Assembly (NCBI RefSeq): GCF_003692965.1
Contig: NZ_REHC01000002.1
Span: 20,935 to 84,934, forward strand
Reading direction: 5' to 3'
From: Lactobacillus sp. ESL0246
GTDB lineage: Bacteria > Bacillota > Bacilli > Lactobacillales > Lactobacillaceae
DNA: 64,000 nucleotides
The notes under the pieces are model-generated. The model was not told where the DNA came from, did not search any database, and was given only the letters and a program-made list of their open reading frames with translations. Positions 26,781 through 38,238 of this stretch are shown here, piece by piece (the stretch's first letter is position 1; the number at the start of each line of letters is the position of its first letter). The translations under genes were made by a program, and so were the position numbers.

Positions 26781-28485
26781 TAGAAAATTTAATTTGACTA
26801 CTGATCCTTGGATTAAAGTGATTGTTAATGATACCAATCAAGAATTAAAGGTTTCGTTAATAGATTTATTTAAAAATGCACATCAATATCGGCAATTAGC
26901 AGGAGAGATGCGTGTCCAAGATTTAGCAATTATGCGCTTATTATTAGCAATTTTAACAACAGTTTATTCACGCTTTGATTCAGCTGGCCAGCTATATGAC
27001 TGGTTAATCAAAGGTACTGATCAATTCGGCTCTGACGCTAAATTTGATGAAGATTATGACGAAGAGGAAATCGAGGAAGATACATTAACAACTTGGCACG
27101 AATTATACCAAAAGGGACAATTTTCTGATTTGGTAATTGAGTACTTAAAAGGCTATTCAGATCGGTTTGATTTTTTTGGTAAGCATCCTTTTTACCAAGC
27201 AACCAAAGAGGAATACGACAGTTTGGTGCCAGCAAATAAGGCAGTAGCTAAGGGTAAAGGTACAGTAGCAATTAAACAAATTAATCGACGAGTTTCTGAA
27301 AGTAATAATTCGCCTGCCTTGTTCTCACCCAAAGCTGGTGAATATAAAAATGAAATGCCAATTGATGAATTAGTTCGGTGGGTTATTACCTATCAGAACT
27401 ACACTGGGGTAACTGATAAAACTAAAATTAATGCTAGTGAAAAATTTTCTGTTTCTCCCGGTTGGCTTTATAAGTTAAATCCAGTTTTGGTTAGCGGTAA
27501 AACTGTTTTTGAGACATTAATGCTTAACTTGGTTCTGTATAATCAAGGTGAACAAAAAATTGCTTTAGAAAGACCTGTCTGGGAATTTGCCAGTGCCAAA
27601 GCGTATATTTCTGAGCGGCAAACAGGGGACCTGCCTGATAATCTTGCAGAACTTTATACGAGCTGGGCGCGAGTTTTGCATTTTGAGTGGAGCGAAGATG
27701 GGCAAGCAACGATTTTTAGTGCAGGATTACCCAAAATTGAAAGTACGAATGCTTTTATTGAACCAATGACTGTCTGGCGTCAAGACGACAAAACGGGTAA
27801 ATATCGACCAGCAGTTAGAAGCTTAAAGACCTTAAGCAAGTCAATGTGGCGTAATTTTAGTAATTATGTCAATGTTCAGCTGGTAAATGATACCCAAGAA
27901 CCCGGCGTTATTAAGTGGTTGCGGCTACTTAAAGAAAATCAACTAATTACCCGCAATAGATTGCTAACTTTAGTATCAATCGATTTAATTGATGATGGCA
28001 ATGCAACATCGCAGTCGCCAACTACAGAGCTTTATGATGATATGAGTATTGATATCGGTGTTTTATTTGATACAAATAACGTTTACTATTGGCCGGCAAG
28101 GATCGAACAAGTAATTGATCTTACCCAGAAAATTGGGCAGGATTTTTGGATATTTGCCCGTAATCTTGGTAAAATGCGTGGATTTCAAAAAGATAGTCTT
28201 ACAGGATTTGCTAACCAATTAAGTACACAATTTTATTATGGTTTGAATGAACCATTTAAAAATTGGCTAGCCAGCTTAACTGATGAAGACGAACGTGACC
28301 CGAAAATAATTGCTTGGCAAAACCAATTACGCAATTACGCTTTTAATGAAGGGCAAAAAGTAGTTGATACTAGTTCATCTCGAGATATCAAAGGTATCAT
28401 TACCGAACATGGGTTACAAAATATTTTTATACTCATGGATCAATTTAAATTTAATGTGAATTTAGATTTAAAGAAAGGTAGGTAG
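26773..28485 (+). CDS. cas8e: Cas8e (CasA/Cse1), Cascade large subunit
   Basis: A protein of about 570 aa beginning FNLTTDPWIKV, the recognised start of Cse1 proteins. Cas8e reads the PAM in target DNA and recruits Cas3. I take ATG 26773, six bases from GGGAAG; ATG 26767 two codons earlier would touch the ribosome binding site. It overlaps the end of cas3 and is followed by cse2 after 9 nt. Identification is by sequence start, length and operon position. Confidence 0.93.
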   Translation: MIDRKFNLTTDPWIKVIVNDTNQELKVSLIDLFKNAHQYRQLAGEMRVQDLAIMRLLLAILTTVYSRFDSAGQLYDWLIKGTDQFGSDAKFDEDYDEEEIEEDTLTTWHELYQKGQFSDLVIEYLKGYSDRFDFFGKHPFYQATKEEYDSLVPANKAVAKGKGTVAIKQINRRVSESNNSPALFSPKAGEYKNEMPIDELVRWVITYQNYTGVTDKTKINASEKFSVSPGWLYKLNPVLVSGKTVFETLMLNLVLYNQGEQKIALERPVWEFASAKAYISERQTGDLPDNLAELYTSWARVLHFEWSEDGQATIFSAGLPKIESTNAFIEPMTVWRQDDKTGKYRPAVRSLKTLSKSMWRNFSNYVNVQLVNDTQEPGVIKWLRLLKENQLITRNRLLTLVSIDLIDDGNATSQSPTTELYDDMSIDIGVLFDTNNVYYWPARIEQVIDLTQKIGQDFWIFARNLGKMRGFQKDSLTGFANQLSTQFYYGLNEPFKNWLASLTDEDERDPKIIAWQNQLRNYAFNEGQKVVDTSSSRDIKGIITEHGLQNIFILMDQFKFNVNLDLKKGR

Positions 28486-28494
28486 AAATAATTT

Positions 28495-29091
28495 ATGGCA
28501 GATGATTATAAAATTAAAGCAGTAGCTAATAAAATTATTGAGCGGCTTTATAATAATGGTGATCTTGATAAAGCAACTCTGGCGGCATTAAGGGGGGCTT
28601 CTAAGCTTACTAGTCCTAAGGCACAAAAGGCCTGGCCAATCATAATGGATTATTTACCCCACAAATACTTGAGTAAAAATGGTAAACCAACAGCAGGTGA
28701 AGTTGCTATTTATGCTGCTATACGTTTTTATGCGATTTTTCAACAGGGCCAGGATAAGTTTGTTTCAATAAAAGAAGAAAACTCATCGGCTGGTGTTAGC
28801 TTATTTACGGCGCTTGCCAGACTAAGACAAGACGAAAAAGTAAAACAAGCATTAGATCGGCGTGTACAGGTGTTGCTAGCAACAACAAATATTGACAGCG
28901 TATTGAATTCTTTAGTTCATCTAGTAGAAATACTAAAGAGTAATGATAATAAGACATTAGAGATTGATTTTCCCTTGCTGGCGCAAGATTTATATAAATT
29001 TCAATGGAATTATCATTGTGCTAATGAGGTCAGATTAGCATGGGGTGAAGAATATTTTGGCCATAATAATGATTTAAGTGAAGGGAAGTAA
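28495..29091 (+). CDS. cse2: Cse2 (CasB, Cas11), Cascade small subunit
   Basis: A 198-aa helical protein with GEVAIYAAIRFYAIFQQG and GVSLFTALARLRQDEKVKQAL, features of Cse2. Two copies line the belly of Cascade and hold the displaced strand. It lies in the expected position between cas8e and cas7e. Length is typical. Confidence 0.92.
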   Translation: MADDYKIKAVANKIIERLYNNGDLDKATLAALRGASKLTSPKAQKAWPIIMDYLPHKYLSKNGKPTAGEVAIYAAIRFYAIFQQGQDKFVSIKEENSSAGVSLFTALARLRQDEKVKQALDRRVQVLLATTNIDSVLNSLVHLVEILKSNDNKTLEIDFPLLAQDLYKFQWNYHCANEVRLAWGEEYFGHNNDLSEGK

Positions 29092-29096
29092 TTATA

Positions 29097-30206
29097 ATGA
29101 ATGAAAAGAATTTATTTTTAGATCTTAATGTGATCCAGACAGTACCATCATCCAATATTAACCGTGATGATACCGGCGCACCTAAAACAGCGTTTTATGG
29201 TGGAGTAACACGTGCTCGTGTTTCATCTCAAAGCTGGAAAAGAGCAATGCGTAATTACTTTAAAAAAGAAAAGGTCACAGTTGGGACAAGAACAAAAGAA
29301 ATTGCTGTATATCTAGCAAAGCAAATCCAAAAATTAGACACTAGTCTAGATGAAAAAACGGCTATGGATAAAGCTGTTGCTATTTTGACTGCTGCTGGTA
29401 TTAAAGTTAAAAAAGATAAAGATACCGGTAAAATGGCAACTGGTGCTTTGTTATTTGTTAGTCCGGGACAAATTAATAAATTAGCAGAATATGCCCTTAA
29501 TCATGATAAAATTGACAATAAAGATGATAAAAAAGCAATCAAGCAGATTTTCAAGGAAGATAATTCATTAGATTTAGCCTTGTTTGGTCGCATGGTTGCA
29601 GACAATCCGGAGCTAAATGTTGATGCATCAGCACAAGTAGCCCATGTAATCTCAACTCATGAAATTATGCCAGAATATGATTACTTTACTGCACTTGATG
29701 ACTTACAAGCAGATGATACAAATGGTGCTGCAATGCTGGGGACGATTGAATATGATTCGGCTACTTTGTACCGCTATGCCAACATTAATGTTAAAGACCT
29801 AATTAAGAATCTTGATCAAAAAGATGCTCTTGAAAGTATCATAGCATTTGTTAAAGCCTTTATTTTGTCAATGCCAACGGGAAAACAAAATACCTTTGCT
29901 AACAAGACATTGCCAAATTATATTATGCTGACTTTGCGTACTGATACACCGGTGAATTTAGTATCCGCATTTGAAGAACCTGTAACTACTAAGAATGGTT
30001 ATGTCAAAAAGTCAATTGAAAAATTGCAACAAGCCTATCAATCTGCTAACAAATTAGTTGAAGAACCTCTATTTAATATTACATTATCACAAGTTGGATT
30101 AGCGGAAGATAAACAATTCAACCAAGTTGGTAAGTTGACCGAATTAATTGAGCAGATTACTACCGCTTTAACAAAGGCAATAGCAGATGAAAACATTAAC
30201 AATTAG
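29097..30206 (+). CDS. cas7e: Cas7e (CasC/Cse4), Cascade backbone
   Basis: A 369-aa RAMP protein with LFLDLNVIQTVPSSNINRDD at the start, ARVSSQSWKRAMR and STHEIMPEYDYFTALDD. Six copies form the helical backbone on the crRNA in Cascade. Length is normal. It overlaps cas5e by 20 nt. Confidence 0.95.
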   Translation: MNEKNLFLDLNVIQTVPSSNINRDDTGAPKTAFYGGVTRARVSSQSWKRAMRNYFKKEKVTVGTRTKEIAVYLAKQIQKLDTSLDEKTAMDKAVAILTAAGIKVKKDKDTGKMATGALLFVSPGQINKLAEYALNHDKIDNKDDKKAIKQIFKEDNSLDLALFGRMVADNPELNVDASAQVAHVISTHEIMPEYDYFTALDDLQADDTNGAAMLGTIEYDSATLYRYANINVKDLIKNLDQKDALESIIAFVKAFILSMPTGKQNTFANKTLPNYIMLTLRTDTPVNLVSAFEEPVTTKNGYVKKSIEKLQQAYQSANKLVEEPLFNITLSQVGLAEDKQFNQVGKLTELIEQITTALTKAIADENINN

Positions 30207-30885
30207 ACTCACAGCACCATTGCAGTCTTATGGCAATGAAGCAACCTTTGAAAGACGTACATCAAGTGATTATCCTTCAAAAAGTGCAATAGTCGGCATG
30301 ATTGCTGCCGCTTTAGGATATAGCCGTGATGACGAACGAGTGCAAGAATTAAATAAATTACAATTTGCCGTGCGTATTGACCAGCCAGGTAAAATGTTAA
30401 CGGATTTCCAAACCGTTGAATGGAAAACTGGTACACGAAAAATCACCTATCGTGAATATCTCCAAGATGCTGTTTTTGTGGTGGCCATTAGCGGAGGCCC
30501 AGACGATATTGACCGCATTAAATATGCTTTAAAGCATCCTCGTTATGCCTTATTTTTAGGACGTCGTTCCAATATACCAGCCGGAGTATTACAGATAACT
30601 GAATTTCCTGATAAAGATCCTGTTACGGCATTAAAAGCTTTACCTTGGCAGGCTTCTAATTGGTATCAAAAAAGACATAGTGCTGATAAATTGGTAAAAA
30701 TTCAAGTCGTTGCTGATGCTAATCTGCTGTCTACTAACAGAACAAGTTTGGTCAAGGATCACGTACTTTCACTTGATTCAAAAGCGCGCCAGTATAAGTC
30801 ACGTCCTATTACCACAACACAGGTTGAATTACGTAATCCGCTTTTTAAGCAAAATACGCAGCATGATGCGATGTCGCCGTTATAG
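30187..30885 (+). CDS. cas5e: Cas5e (CasD), crRNA 5'-handle-binding subunit
   Basis: A 232-aa RAMP protein. RLTAPLQSYGNEATFERR and DYPSKSAIVGMIAAALGY are the classic Cas5e start. It caps the 5' handle of crRNA in Cascade. It is translationally coupled to cas7e. Confidence 0.95.
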   Translation: MKTLTIRLTAPLQSYGNEATFERRTSSDYPSKSAIVGMIAAALGYSRDDERVQELNKLQFAVRIDQPGKMLTDFQTVEWKTGTRKITYREYLQDAVFVVAISGGPDDIDRIKYALKHPRYALFLGRRSNIPAGVLQITEFPDKDPVTALKALPWQASNWYQKRHSADKLVKIQVVADANLLSTNRTSLVKDHVLSLDSKARQYKSRPITTTQVELRNPLFKQNTQHDAMSPL

Positions 30886-30897
30886 AAAGGAGCAGAA

Positions 30898-33393
<2,496 letters not shown>

Positions 33394-33422
33394 AAATAAA
33401 GGTATAACAAGGATCTTTTACT

Positions 33423-34975
33423 GTGTTCCCCACGTATGTGGGGGTGATCCCTGGTTTACACCCAAAAAGGTGTTGAGAAGACAGTGTTCCCCACGTATGT
33501 GGGGGTGATCCTGTTTACTTATCCATGTAGAACAATTAAGTCAGGTGTTCCCCACGTATGTGGGGGTGATCCTATACAATTTTGTCAACAGTCTTTTAAA
33601 ACTTTGTGTTCCCCACGTATGTGGGGGTGATCCTATATCATAGAGTAAATAAAGAAAGTAAACCTAGTGTTCCCCACGTATGTGGGGGTGATCCTAACTA
33701 AATCCATGAAAAATGGACATCATAAAAGTGTTCCCCACGTATGTGGGGGTGATCCTTTGACGTCTATGTAGACGAAGATAGATACGGAGTGTTCCCCACG
33801 TATGTGGGGGTGATCCTGAAACTTGAACTCTTTTTGCCTTTAACTTGTGGTGTTCCCCACGTATGTGGGGGTGATCCTGACTGATGAGCAAAGATTAATT
33901 AACAGCACGGGTGTTCCCCACGTATGTGGGGGTGATCCTAATGGTATAAATCTTTAGTCATCATGTATTTAGTGTTCCCCACGTATGTGGGGGTGATCCT
34001 ATTATTATGTATAGTATTACCTTATATATTTTGTGTTCCCCACGTATGTGGGGGTGATCCCCTTGTACCAGAGAATAGTGGTCATGCCATTTGGTGTTCC
34101 CCACGTATGTGGGGGTGATCCCTGCTATCAAATTATAAGGGTTCTACTATAGTTGTGTTCCCCACGTATGTGGGGGTGATCCTAGTCATTTTCAACACCA
34201 GTTAAAACAGTAATTGTGTTCCCCACGTATGTGGGGGTGATCCTTACAAGTGGGAGTTTGAAATTATTAAATGAAAGTGTTCCCCACGTATGTGGGGGTG
34301 ATCCCCAAAATTATGAAGATGTGGGATCCATTTTTAGGTGTTCCCCACGTATGTGGGGGTGATCCTTTAGACAATCCGTTTTGCAATTGCTAGAACGGGT
34401 GTTCCCCACGTATGTGGGGGTGATCCTCCTTTGGCGTTTGAGGTTTTTTAGCCTTTTTCGTGTTCCCCACGTATGTGGGGGTGATCCTATACAATAGATT
34501 GTATACAGTATACAATAATTGTGTTCCCCACGTATGTGGGGGTGATCCTTAGTTTGAATGATATTGTTCGTCTTGATTGGTGTGTTCCCCACGTATGTGG
34601 GGGTGATCCTAGTATAAAATGTTATACTTTATATAAAGAAAAGTGTTCCCCACGTATGTGGGGGTGATCCTGATTTAACTGGAGATGCTGATGAATGGAA
34701 TGAGTGTTCCCCACGTATGTGGGGGTGATCCTGAAAAATGGAATAAGAAAAATAAGGAGCGAATGTGTTCCCCACGTATGTGGGGGTGATCCTGATGGTA
34801 GCTACCAAATTAACAGAATAAATAAGTGTTCCCCACGTATGTGGGGGTGATCCCCTAAAAAACGCTGGTATATCAGTAAGAACTTTGTGTTCCCCACGTA
34901 TGTGGGGGTGATCCCATGATTACAATGTAATCACAAGTCATGAATACGTGTTCCCCACGTATGTGGGGGTGATCT
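33423..34975 (+). CRISPR. Type I-E CRISPR array: 26 repeats, 25 spacers
   Basis: A 28-bp repeat (GTGTTCCCCACG...GTGGGGGTGATCC) recurs every 61 bp from 33423 to 34948, giving 26 repeats and 25 spacers of 33 bp. The repeat has the dyad CCCCAC/GTGGGG for Cas6e cleavage and the same orientation as the cas genes. All repeats are identical except the last, whose final base is T instead of C, marking the leader-distal end. The base after every repeat is T (19) or C (6), never A or G, so the true unit is probably 28 bp plus one PAM-derived base plus a 32-bp spacer. Only 29 bp separate the cas2e stop from repeat 1. Confidence 0.98.
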
Positions 34976-35128
34976 TAGAAGAAATAATTCCTGTTTTAGC
35001 TTTGAGTGGTGTTCAAAGTGACTTAAGTTAGGTTATTGTTGGTGGAAATGTTGCCCAATGTGCTCTACAACTTTAGACCAAGTATTTTTGAGTATTGGCT
35101 TGCATATGAAGGGTTTGCTTCTCTTACG
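34976..35128. other. Gene-free stretch after the CRISPR array
   Basis: No open frame, repeat copy or structured element is evident. The array ends with the degenerate repeat and this stretch leads into the relaxase remnant. Confidence 0.5.
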
Positions 35129-35543
35129 CTAATTGCTGTTTTTGCTGAATAAGTTTTTGTGGATGTGCTTGATTTGGTGGTCTAATTCTTGGCTAACAAT
35201 TTTTTGATCAGTTAATTCAACTCCTAATGCAACACTTTTATTTTTTTGTTGCAGAGATAAGGTTTGAGCTTGGTCAACGGCACGCATAGCCTGCTGGTAT
35301 TCGTGGACGTTTTTTAATTGATTGGCTAAGCTTGGTTCACGTTCAATGTCATATTTACGCACTAGTTCAGTTAGACGGATCGGCTTAACGGTTACTCCCT
35401 GCTGTGCTGCTGTGCGCCTTTTGAATGCGCGAACCAAGCTCGTCCATGTGTATCACCGCATTGTAAAACTGCAAATTGGGGTTATTTTGTTCAAAATTTT
35501 TTTGGCAGCTTGCCAATTTTTGGATGTGTGACATGCGTTAAGT
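35129..35543 (-). pseudogene. Frameshifted mobilization relaxase (MobA/MobL-type) remnant
   Basis: Leftward, one frame encodes HIQKLASCQKNFEQ, HMDELGSRIQKAHSSTAG, and after a frameshift a second frame continues with PIRLTELVRKYDIEREPSLA and a helical tail ending SKNSN. From memory of plasmid relaxases of lactobacilli, this is the C-terminal half of a MobA/MobL-type nickase; the catalytic N-terminal part is absent. A shorter copy of the same tail lies at 23.5-23.7 kb, upstream of the cas operon and in the same orientation. Confidence 0.55.
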
Positions 35544-35650
35544 TTATATCACTACATCACACGCCCTTATCAGGGGGCAAAGTAGAAAAAGCTAGTGCCA
35601 TTTCTGCTTAATTCAATTTGGGCAAAACAGCGTAATGTCTAAAATTTCAT

Positions 35651-35702
35651 GACGAAAAAAATAAGCAAAAGTCGGTGGGACTAATGCTTATTTTTTATCG
35701 TC
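35651..35702. terminator. Long hairpin, probable bidirectional terminator
   Basis: GACGA-AAAAAATAAGCA pairs with TGCTTATTTTTTATCGTC over 17 bp with one bulge, and an inner AGTC/GACT pairing closes the loop. It separates the relaxase remnant from the small-RNA unit to the right. Confidence 0.65.
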
Positions 35703-35729
35703 TGGCCACGATTTTCTTTTAAAAAAGAA

Positions 35730-35825
35730 ACAAAAAGCGACCCTTTTGGGATCGCTCAGCCGGCTTGCGATTGATTAAGTCGCTTGCACGTTTTACTACT
35801 AAAATCGTAGTTTATTATCTCTTAT
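35730..35825 (-). ncRNA. Divergent antisense RNA, candidate type I antitoxin
   Basis: A leftward promoter with extended -10 TGCTATAAT (35831-35839) would start an RNA near 35824. It would run through a hairpin (GCGA...TCGC) and end at a terminator where GCGATCCC pairs with GGGTCGC before a T tract (35732-35755), about 95 nt in all. Its first ~26 nt (35799-35824) are the reverse complement of a segment that recurs in the toxin mRNA at 35921-35948, matching 25 of 28 positions with two single-base gaps, including 14 uninterrupted bases. So it should pair in trans with toxin codons 2-11. Expression is inferred, not shown. Confidence 0.6.
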
Positions 35826-35830
35826 GAGTA

Positions 35831-35839
35831 ATTATAGCA
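35831..35839 (-). promoter_or_regulatory. Extended -10 promoter of the antisense RNA
   Basis: Leftward, TGCTATAAT is a perfect extended -10 element. No convincing -35 is seen, as is common for extended -10 promoters. Confidence 0.5.
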
Positions 35840-35879
35840 TGGTAAAATGATAATGCACGTTTTTTAGTGCGCAATCTCA

Positions 35880-35917
35880 GGAAGTCCGATTAACTTCCAT
35901 GAAAGGAGGTGGGCGTA
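35880..35917 (+). promoter_or_regulatory. Toxin 5'-leader hairpin and strong ribosome binding site
   Basis: GGAAGT and ACTTCC form a hairpin (35880-35898) directly before AAAGGAGGTG, one of the best ribosome binding sites in the window. Leader structure near a very strong site is typical of type I toxin mRNAs. Confidence 0.45.
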
Positions 35918-36073
35918 ATGCTAAAATACGTGGTTTTATTATCTCTTACTTGCATATTACTTACTAATTTAGCACCTGCTTTGCGGGAACTTGGAATTGC
36001 TTTAGATAAATTGGTAAACTTACTTGATAAGTTGAAAGATTTACTTAAAGAAATACTTAAGATTTTTAAGTAA
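35918..36073 (+). CDS. 51-aa hydrophobic/amphipathic peptide, candidate type I toxin
   Basis: ATG 35918, 51 codons, stop at 36073, followed by its own terminator. Residues 3-20 are hydrophobic (YVVLLSLTCILLTNLAP), enough for a membrane helix. Residues 21-51 form an amphipathic leucine/lysine helix (LDKLVNLLDKLKDLLKEI). The ribosome binding site AAAGGAGG is near-perfect. I do not recognise it as Fst, Ldr, Tis, Hok or a holin-like toxin. Small size, membrane character and a divergent RNA complementary to codons 2-11 suggest a membrane-acting toxin silenced by antisense RNA. A secreted amphipathic peptide is an alternative. Confidence 0.6.
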   Translation: MLKYVVLLSLTCILLTNLAPALRELGIALDKLVNLLDKLKDLLKEILKIFK

Positions 36074-36082
36074 AGTTGCAGG

Positions 36083-36113
36083 AAAAAGCGCAAGAAAATT
36101 TTGCGCTTTTTTT
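36083..36113 (+). terminator. Terminator of the 51-aa peptide gene
   Basis: AAAAAGCGCAA pairs with TTGCGCTTTTT, ten bases past the stop codon, followed by more Ts. Confidence 0.85.
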
Positions 36114-36117
36114 GATT

Positions 36118-36250
36118 GGTCTAATTGTGAAATCCAAAAAATAGCTAAAATAAAAAGCCCAATAATTTGGGCTTTTTATATGCTATACAGATTAAATTTC
36201 ACAAACTTATTTTTAAAGCTCAAATTAGACCTAATTCTGCGGGCTTTTTT
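36118..36250. repeat. Nested inverted repeats with internal terminator
   Basis: GGTCTAATTGTGAAAT (36118-36133) has its complement split as ATTTCACAA (36195-36203) and AATTAGACC (36223-36231). Between them AAAAAGCCC/GGGCTTTTT (36153-36178) forms a terminator hairpin. I see no gene in 36074-36379; besides these structures it is AT-rich. Confidence 0.5.
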
Positions 36251-36379
36251 ACCTACTTCCGATAATGCACATTATGTTAAGTTGACAGTGGTATATTTTA
36301 AAATTTATATACAATATTTTTAAAATATGTTATAATAATTTAAGGAATATTACATAAATGGTATTAGTGAGAAGAGCAT

Positions 36380-36991
36380 ATGAAAAAAATATTTAAAGTC
36401 TTGGTTGTTTTAACGATAGTATCGACGGGACAACTGTTCGCTACCACAGGTAATACTACAGTCCATGCTGCACAAATAGAAAAGCCTAAGCTTGTAACTA
36501 ATAAAGCTTGGACTAAGAGGTTAGCTAAAGCTGGGTATGTTTTTGTATTACCTTATGCTGTTAAAGGTGTATTATATAAGAATACAGCAGCCAAGGGTGG
36601 TAAATCATACAGCCGAAAGTTACTAAAGAAGTTTGTTAAGAATCATACACTATTTAAGGTTAGAAAGTTGACAACCATCAAAAACGGCATTTCCGTTGAT
36701 TTGATTTCTAAGGATGGTAAATATAAAGGCTACACAAATTACGTGAATGGTATTTATAACAAAAATCTATTTAATAAGGACTTACAACCACTAATTAATG
36801 CTGAACTAAAAGTAATGGTTGCTAAAGATAATAATGAACCTACTTCGGCTTTATTAGAGCAAGCGCAAACGTTAGCTAGCGAATTAACTGGTAAGAATAA
36901 GCAAATAGCTGATACTTCAATTAAACAATTAAAAGGTTATTTAAAGCATAGTGATTTATCAGAAACACCGGTACTTCTAATTGGTAAGTAG
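36380..36991 (+). CDS. Secreted protein of unknown function
   Basis: A 203-aa protein with a signal peptide (KKIFKVLVVLTIVSTGQLFA, cleavage near VHAAQ, residue 31). The mature part is basic and beta-rich up to about residue 130 (YVFVLPYAVKGVLYKN, DGKYKGYTNYVNGIYN), then helical. It may be a small wall-associated protein; no catalytic motif is seen. It precedes a SLAP-domain protein gene by 146 bp with a terminator-like repeat between. I do not recognise a family. Confidence 0.6.
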   Translation: MKKIFKVLVVLTIVSTGQLFATTGNTTVHAAQIEKPKLVTNKAWTKRLAKAGYVFVLPYAVKGVLYKNTAAKGGKSYSRKLLKKFVKNHTLFKVRKLTTIKNGISVDLISKDGKYKGYTNYVNGIYNKNLFNKDLQPLINAELKVMVAKDNNEPTSALLEQAQTLASELTGKNKQIADTSIKQLKGYLKHSDLSETPVLLIGK

Positions 36992-37137
36992 CTGGGTGAC
37001 TTATTAGTGAAATAAAAGAAGAGTGAGTAGATATTTTTACTCACTCTTTTGTTTGGTAGCATAGTAGAAACTTATTACTTTGAAGTATAAACTATAATTT
37101 AGTAAATATATTATTTTTTTATTATGAGGTATAAAAA

Positions 37138-38172
37138 ATGAAAAAAAGTAAAAAATTAATAGTTAGTTTAGCGGCAGTTGCTTTGGCAACTGTGCCAGTA
37201 ATTACCACTAGTCTTAATCAAGCTCATGCAGCACAAACAATTGACCAAACGCAAAATAAAATTGCAACAGACGGTACCTTAACATTAAACCACAACACGC
37301 GCATTTATAATCAAAGAGGGCAAAAATTGTACTCTTACCAGGGAAGTAATGGCTTACTTAAAAAAGGGGCGACAGTTAAGTATGCTGATCAGGTTAAAGC
37401 AATAACTAATCCGGATACAAAGCGTTACTCCTTCCATAAAGAAAATTTTCAGGACTGGTTCTATTTACCATATAAAACAATCAAGGGACAGGAATATTAT
37501 AGTATTGGCCATGGTGGTTATATAAAAGCTGCTAATGTTCAAGAAATTGATAGTTATAGTTTGTATACAAATTATGCTACTGTTCGGCTAGCGAAGATAA
37601 CAGAATCTGGAGTAGGCAGAAGTAATAATGCTAGAATAATTGATTCGCAAGGGAATTTTACTAATAAGTATATTAAGAAGGACTCCAAAATAGTAATTGA
37701 CCGCACCTCCGATAGAGTTAGTTTAGCTGGTTCAATGGATATACTTGGTTTGTCAAATTCATATATGGAAGTATTTCGCTTAAAAAATAATAAGCAGCAA
37801 TTCGTTTTGAGGGCAGATATTAAGAAAAGTTCAATACCAAGGCAAGTTATCCTACCATATAGTAATTTTACGAGTGTACGTATTATAAGGAAGAGTCCAA
37901 TATATAATATTCATGGTATTCAGGATAGTGATAGTGCTTTTCCAACTATTGCAGAAGGTCACGAGACAGATGTCAAGAGTTTACGGTATATTTGGGTTCC
38001 GAGCTTAAATAAAGCAGAATTGTTTTATGAAGGAACAGAATTCTATAAAGATGCTGAGTTTAAGTATATTAAGGCTTCAGACGTTGAGTATCTTTTTGGT
38101 AAACATTTAACTCCAGTAAATACGGCAACTGATGTAACTCCAATTAACACTGCAATTGATGTAAAGCAATAA
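37138..38172 (+). CDS. SLAP-domain-containing surface protein
   Basis: A 344-aa secreted protein with a signal peptide cleaved near QAHAAQT (residue 33). SLAP-like segments follow: LNHNTRIYNQRGQKLYSY, FYLPYKTIKGQEYYSIGHGG and a C-terminal pair around SPIYNIHGI and EFKYIKASDVEYL. SLAP domains bind cell-wall polymers non-covalently. The layout resembles the 496-aa protein at 21.9-23.4 kb, but shorter. Role: surface coat or adhesion. The terminal segment has a short VTPINTAIDV duplication. Confidence 0.72.
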   Translation: MKKSKKLIVSLAAVALATVPVITTSLNQAHAAQTIDQTQNKIATDGTLTLNHNTRIYNQRGQKLYSYQGSNGLLKKGATVKYADQVKAITNPDTKRYSFHKENFQDWFYLPYKTIKGQEYYSIGHGGYIKAANVQEIDSYSLYTNYATVRLAKITESGVGRSNNARIIDSQGNFTNKYIKKDSKIVIDRTSDRVSLAGSMDILGLSNSYMEVFRLKNNKQQFVLRADIKKSSIPRQVILPYSNFTSVRIIRKSPIYNIHGIQDSDSAFPTIAEGHETDVKSLRYIWVPSLNKAELFYEGTEFYKDAEFKYIKASDVEYLFGKHLTPVNTATDVTPINTAIDVKQ

Positions 38173-38188
38173 AATTTAGTTAAATAAA

Positions 38189-38226
38189 GCAAAAAACAAT
38201 GCATACCCATGCATTGTTTTTTTTAG
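38189..38226 (+). terminator. Terminator after the SLAP-protein gene
   Basis: AAAACAATGCAT pairs with ATGCATTGTTTT around ACCC, with a T run after it. Confidence 0.85.
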
Positions 38227-38238
38227 GTCTTTGGGCTT

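Noticed and set aside
33694..34592. Leftward reading frames across the CRISPR array
   Set aside because: They arise from the open 61-bp periodicity of the repeat, with a repeated HPHIRGEH/TPTYVGNT-like peptide, and have no ribosome binding site.
35730..36113. The small-gene unit as a CreTA-type (crRNA-like antitoxin) CRISPR guard
   Set aside because: No copy or half-copy of the CRISPR repeat is found in the antisense RNA or around it, so a Cascade-guided antitoxin is not supported; simple antisense pairing explains the data better.
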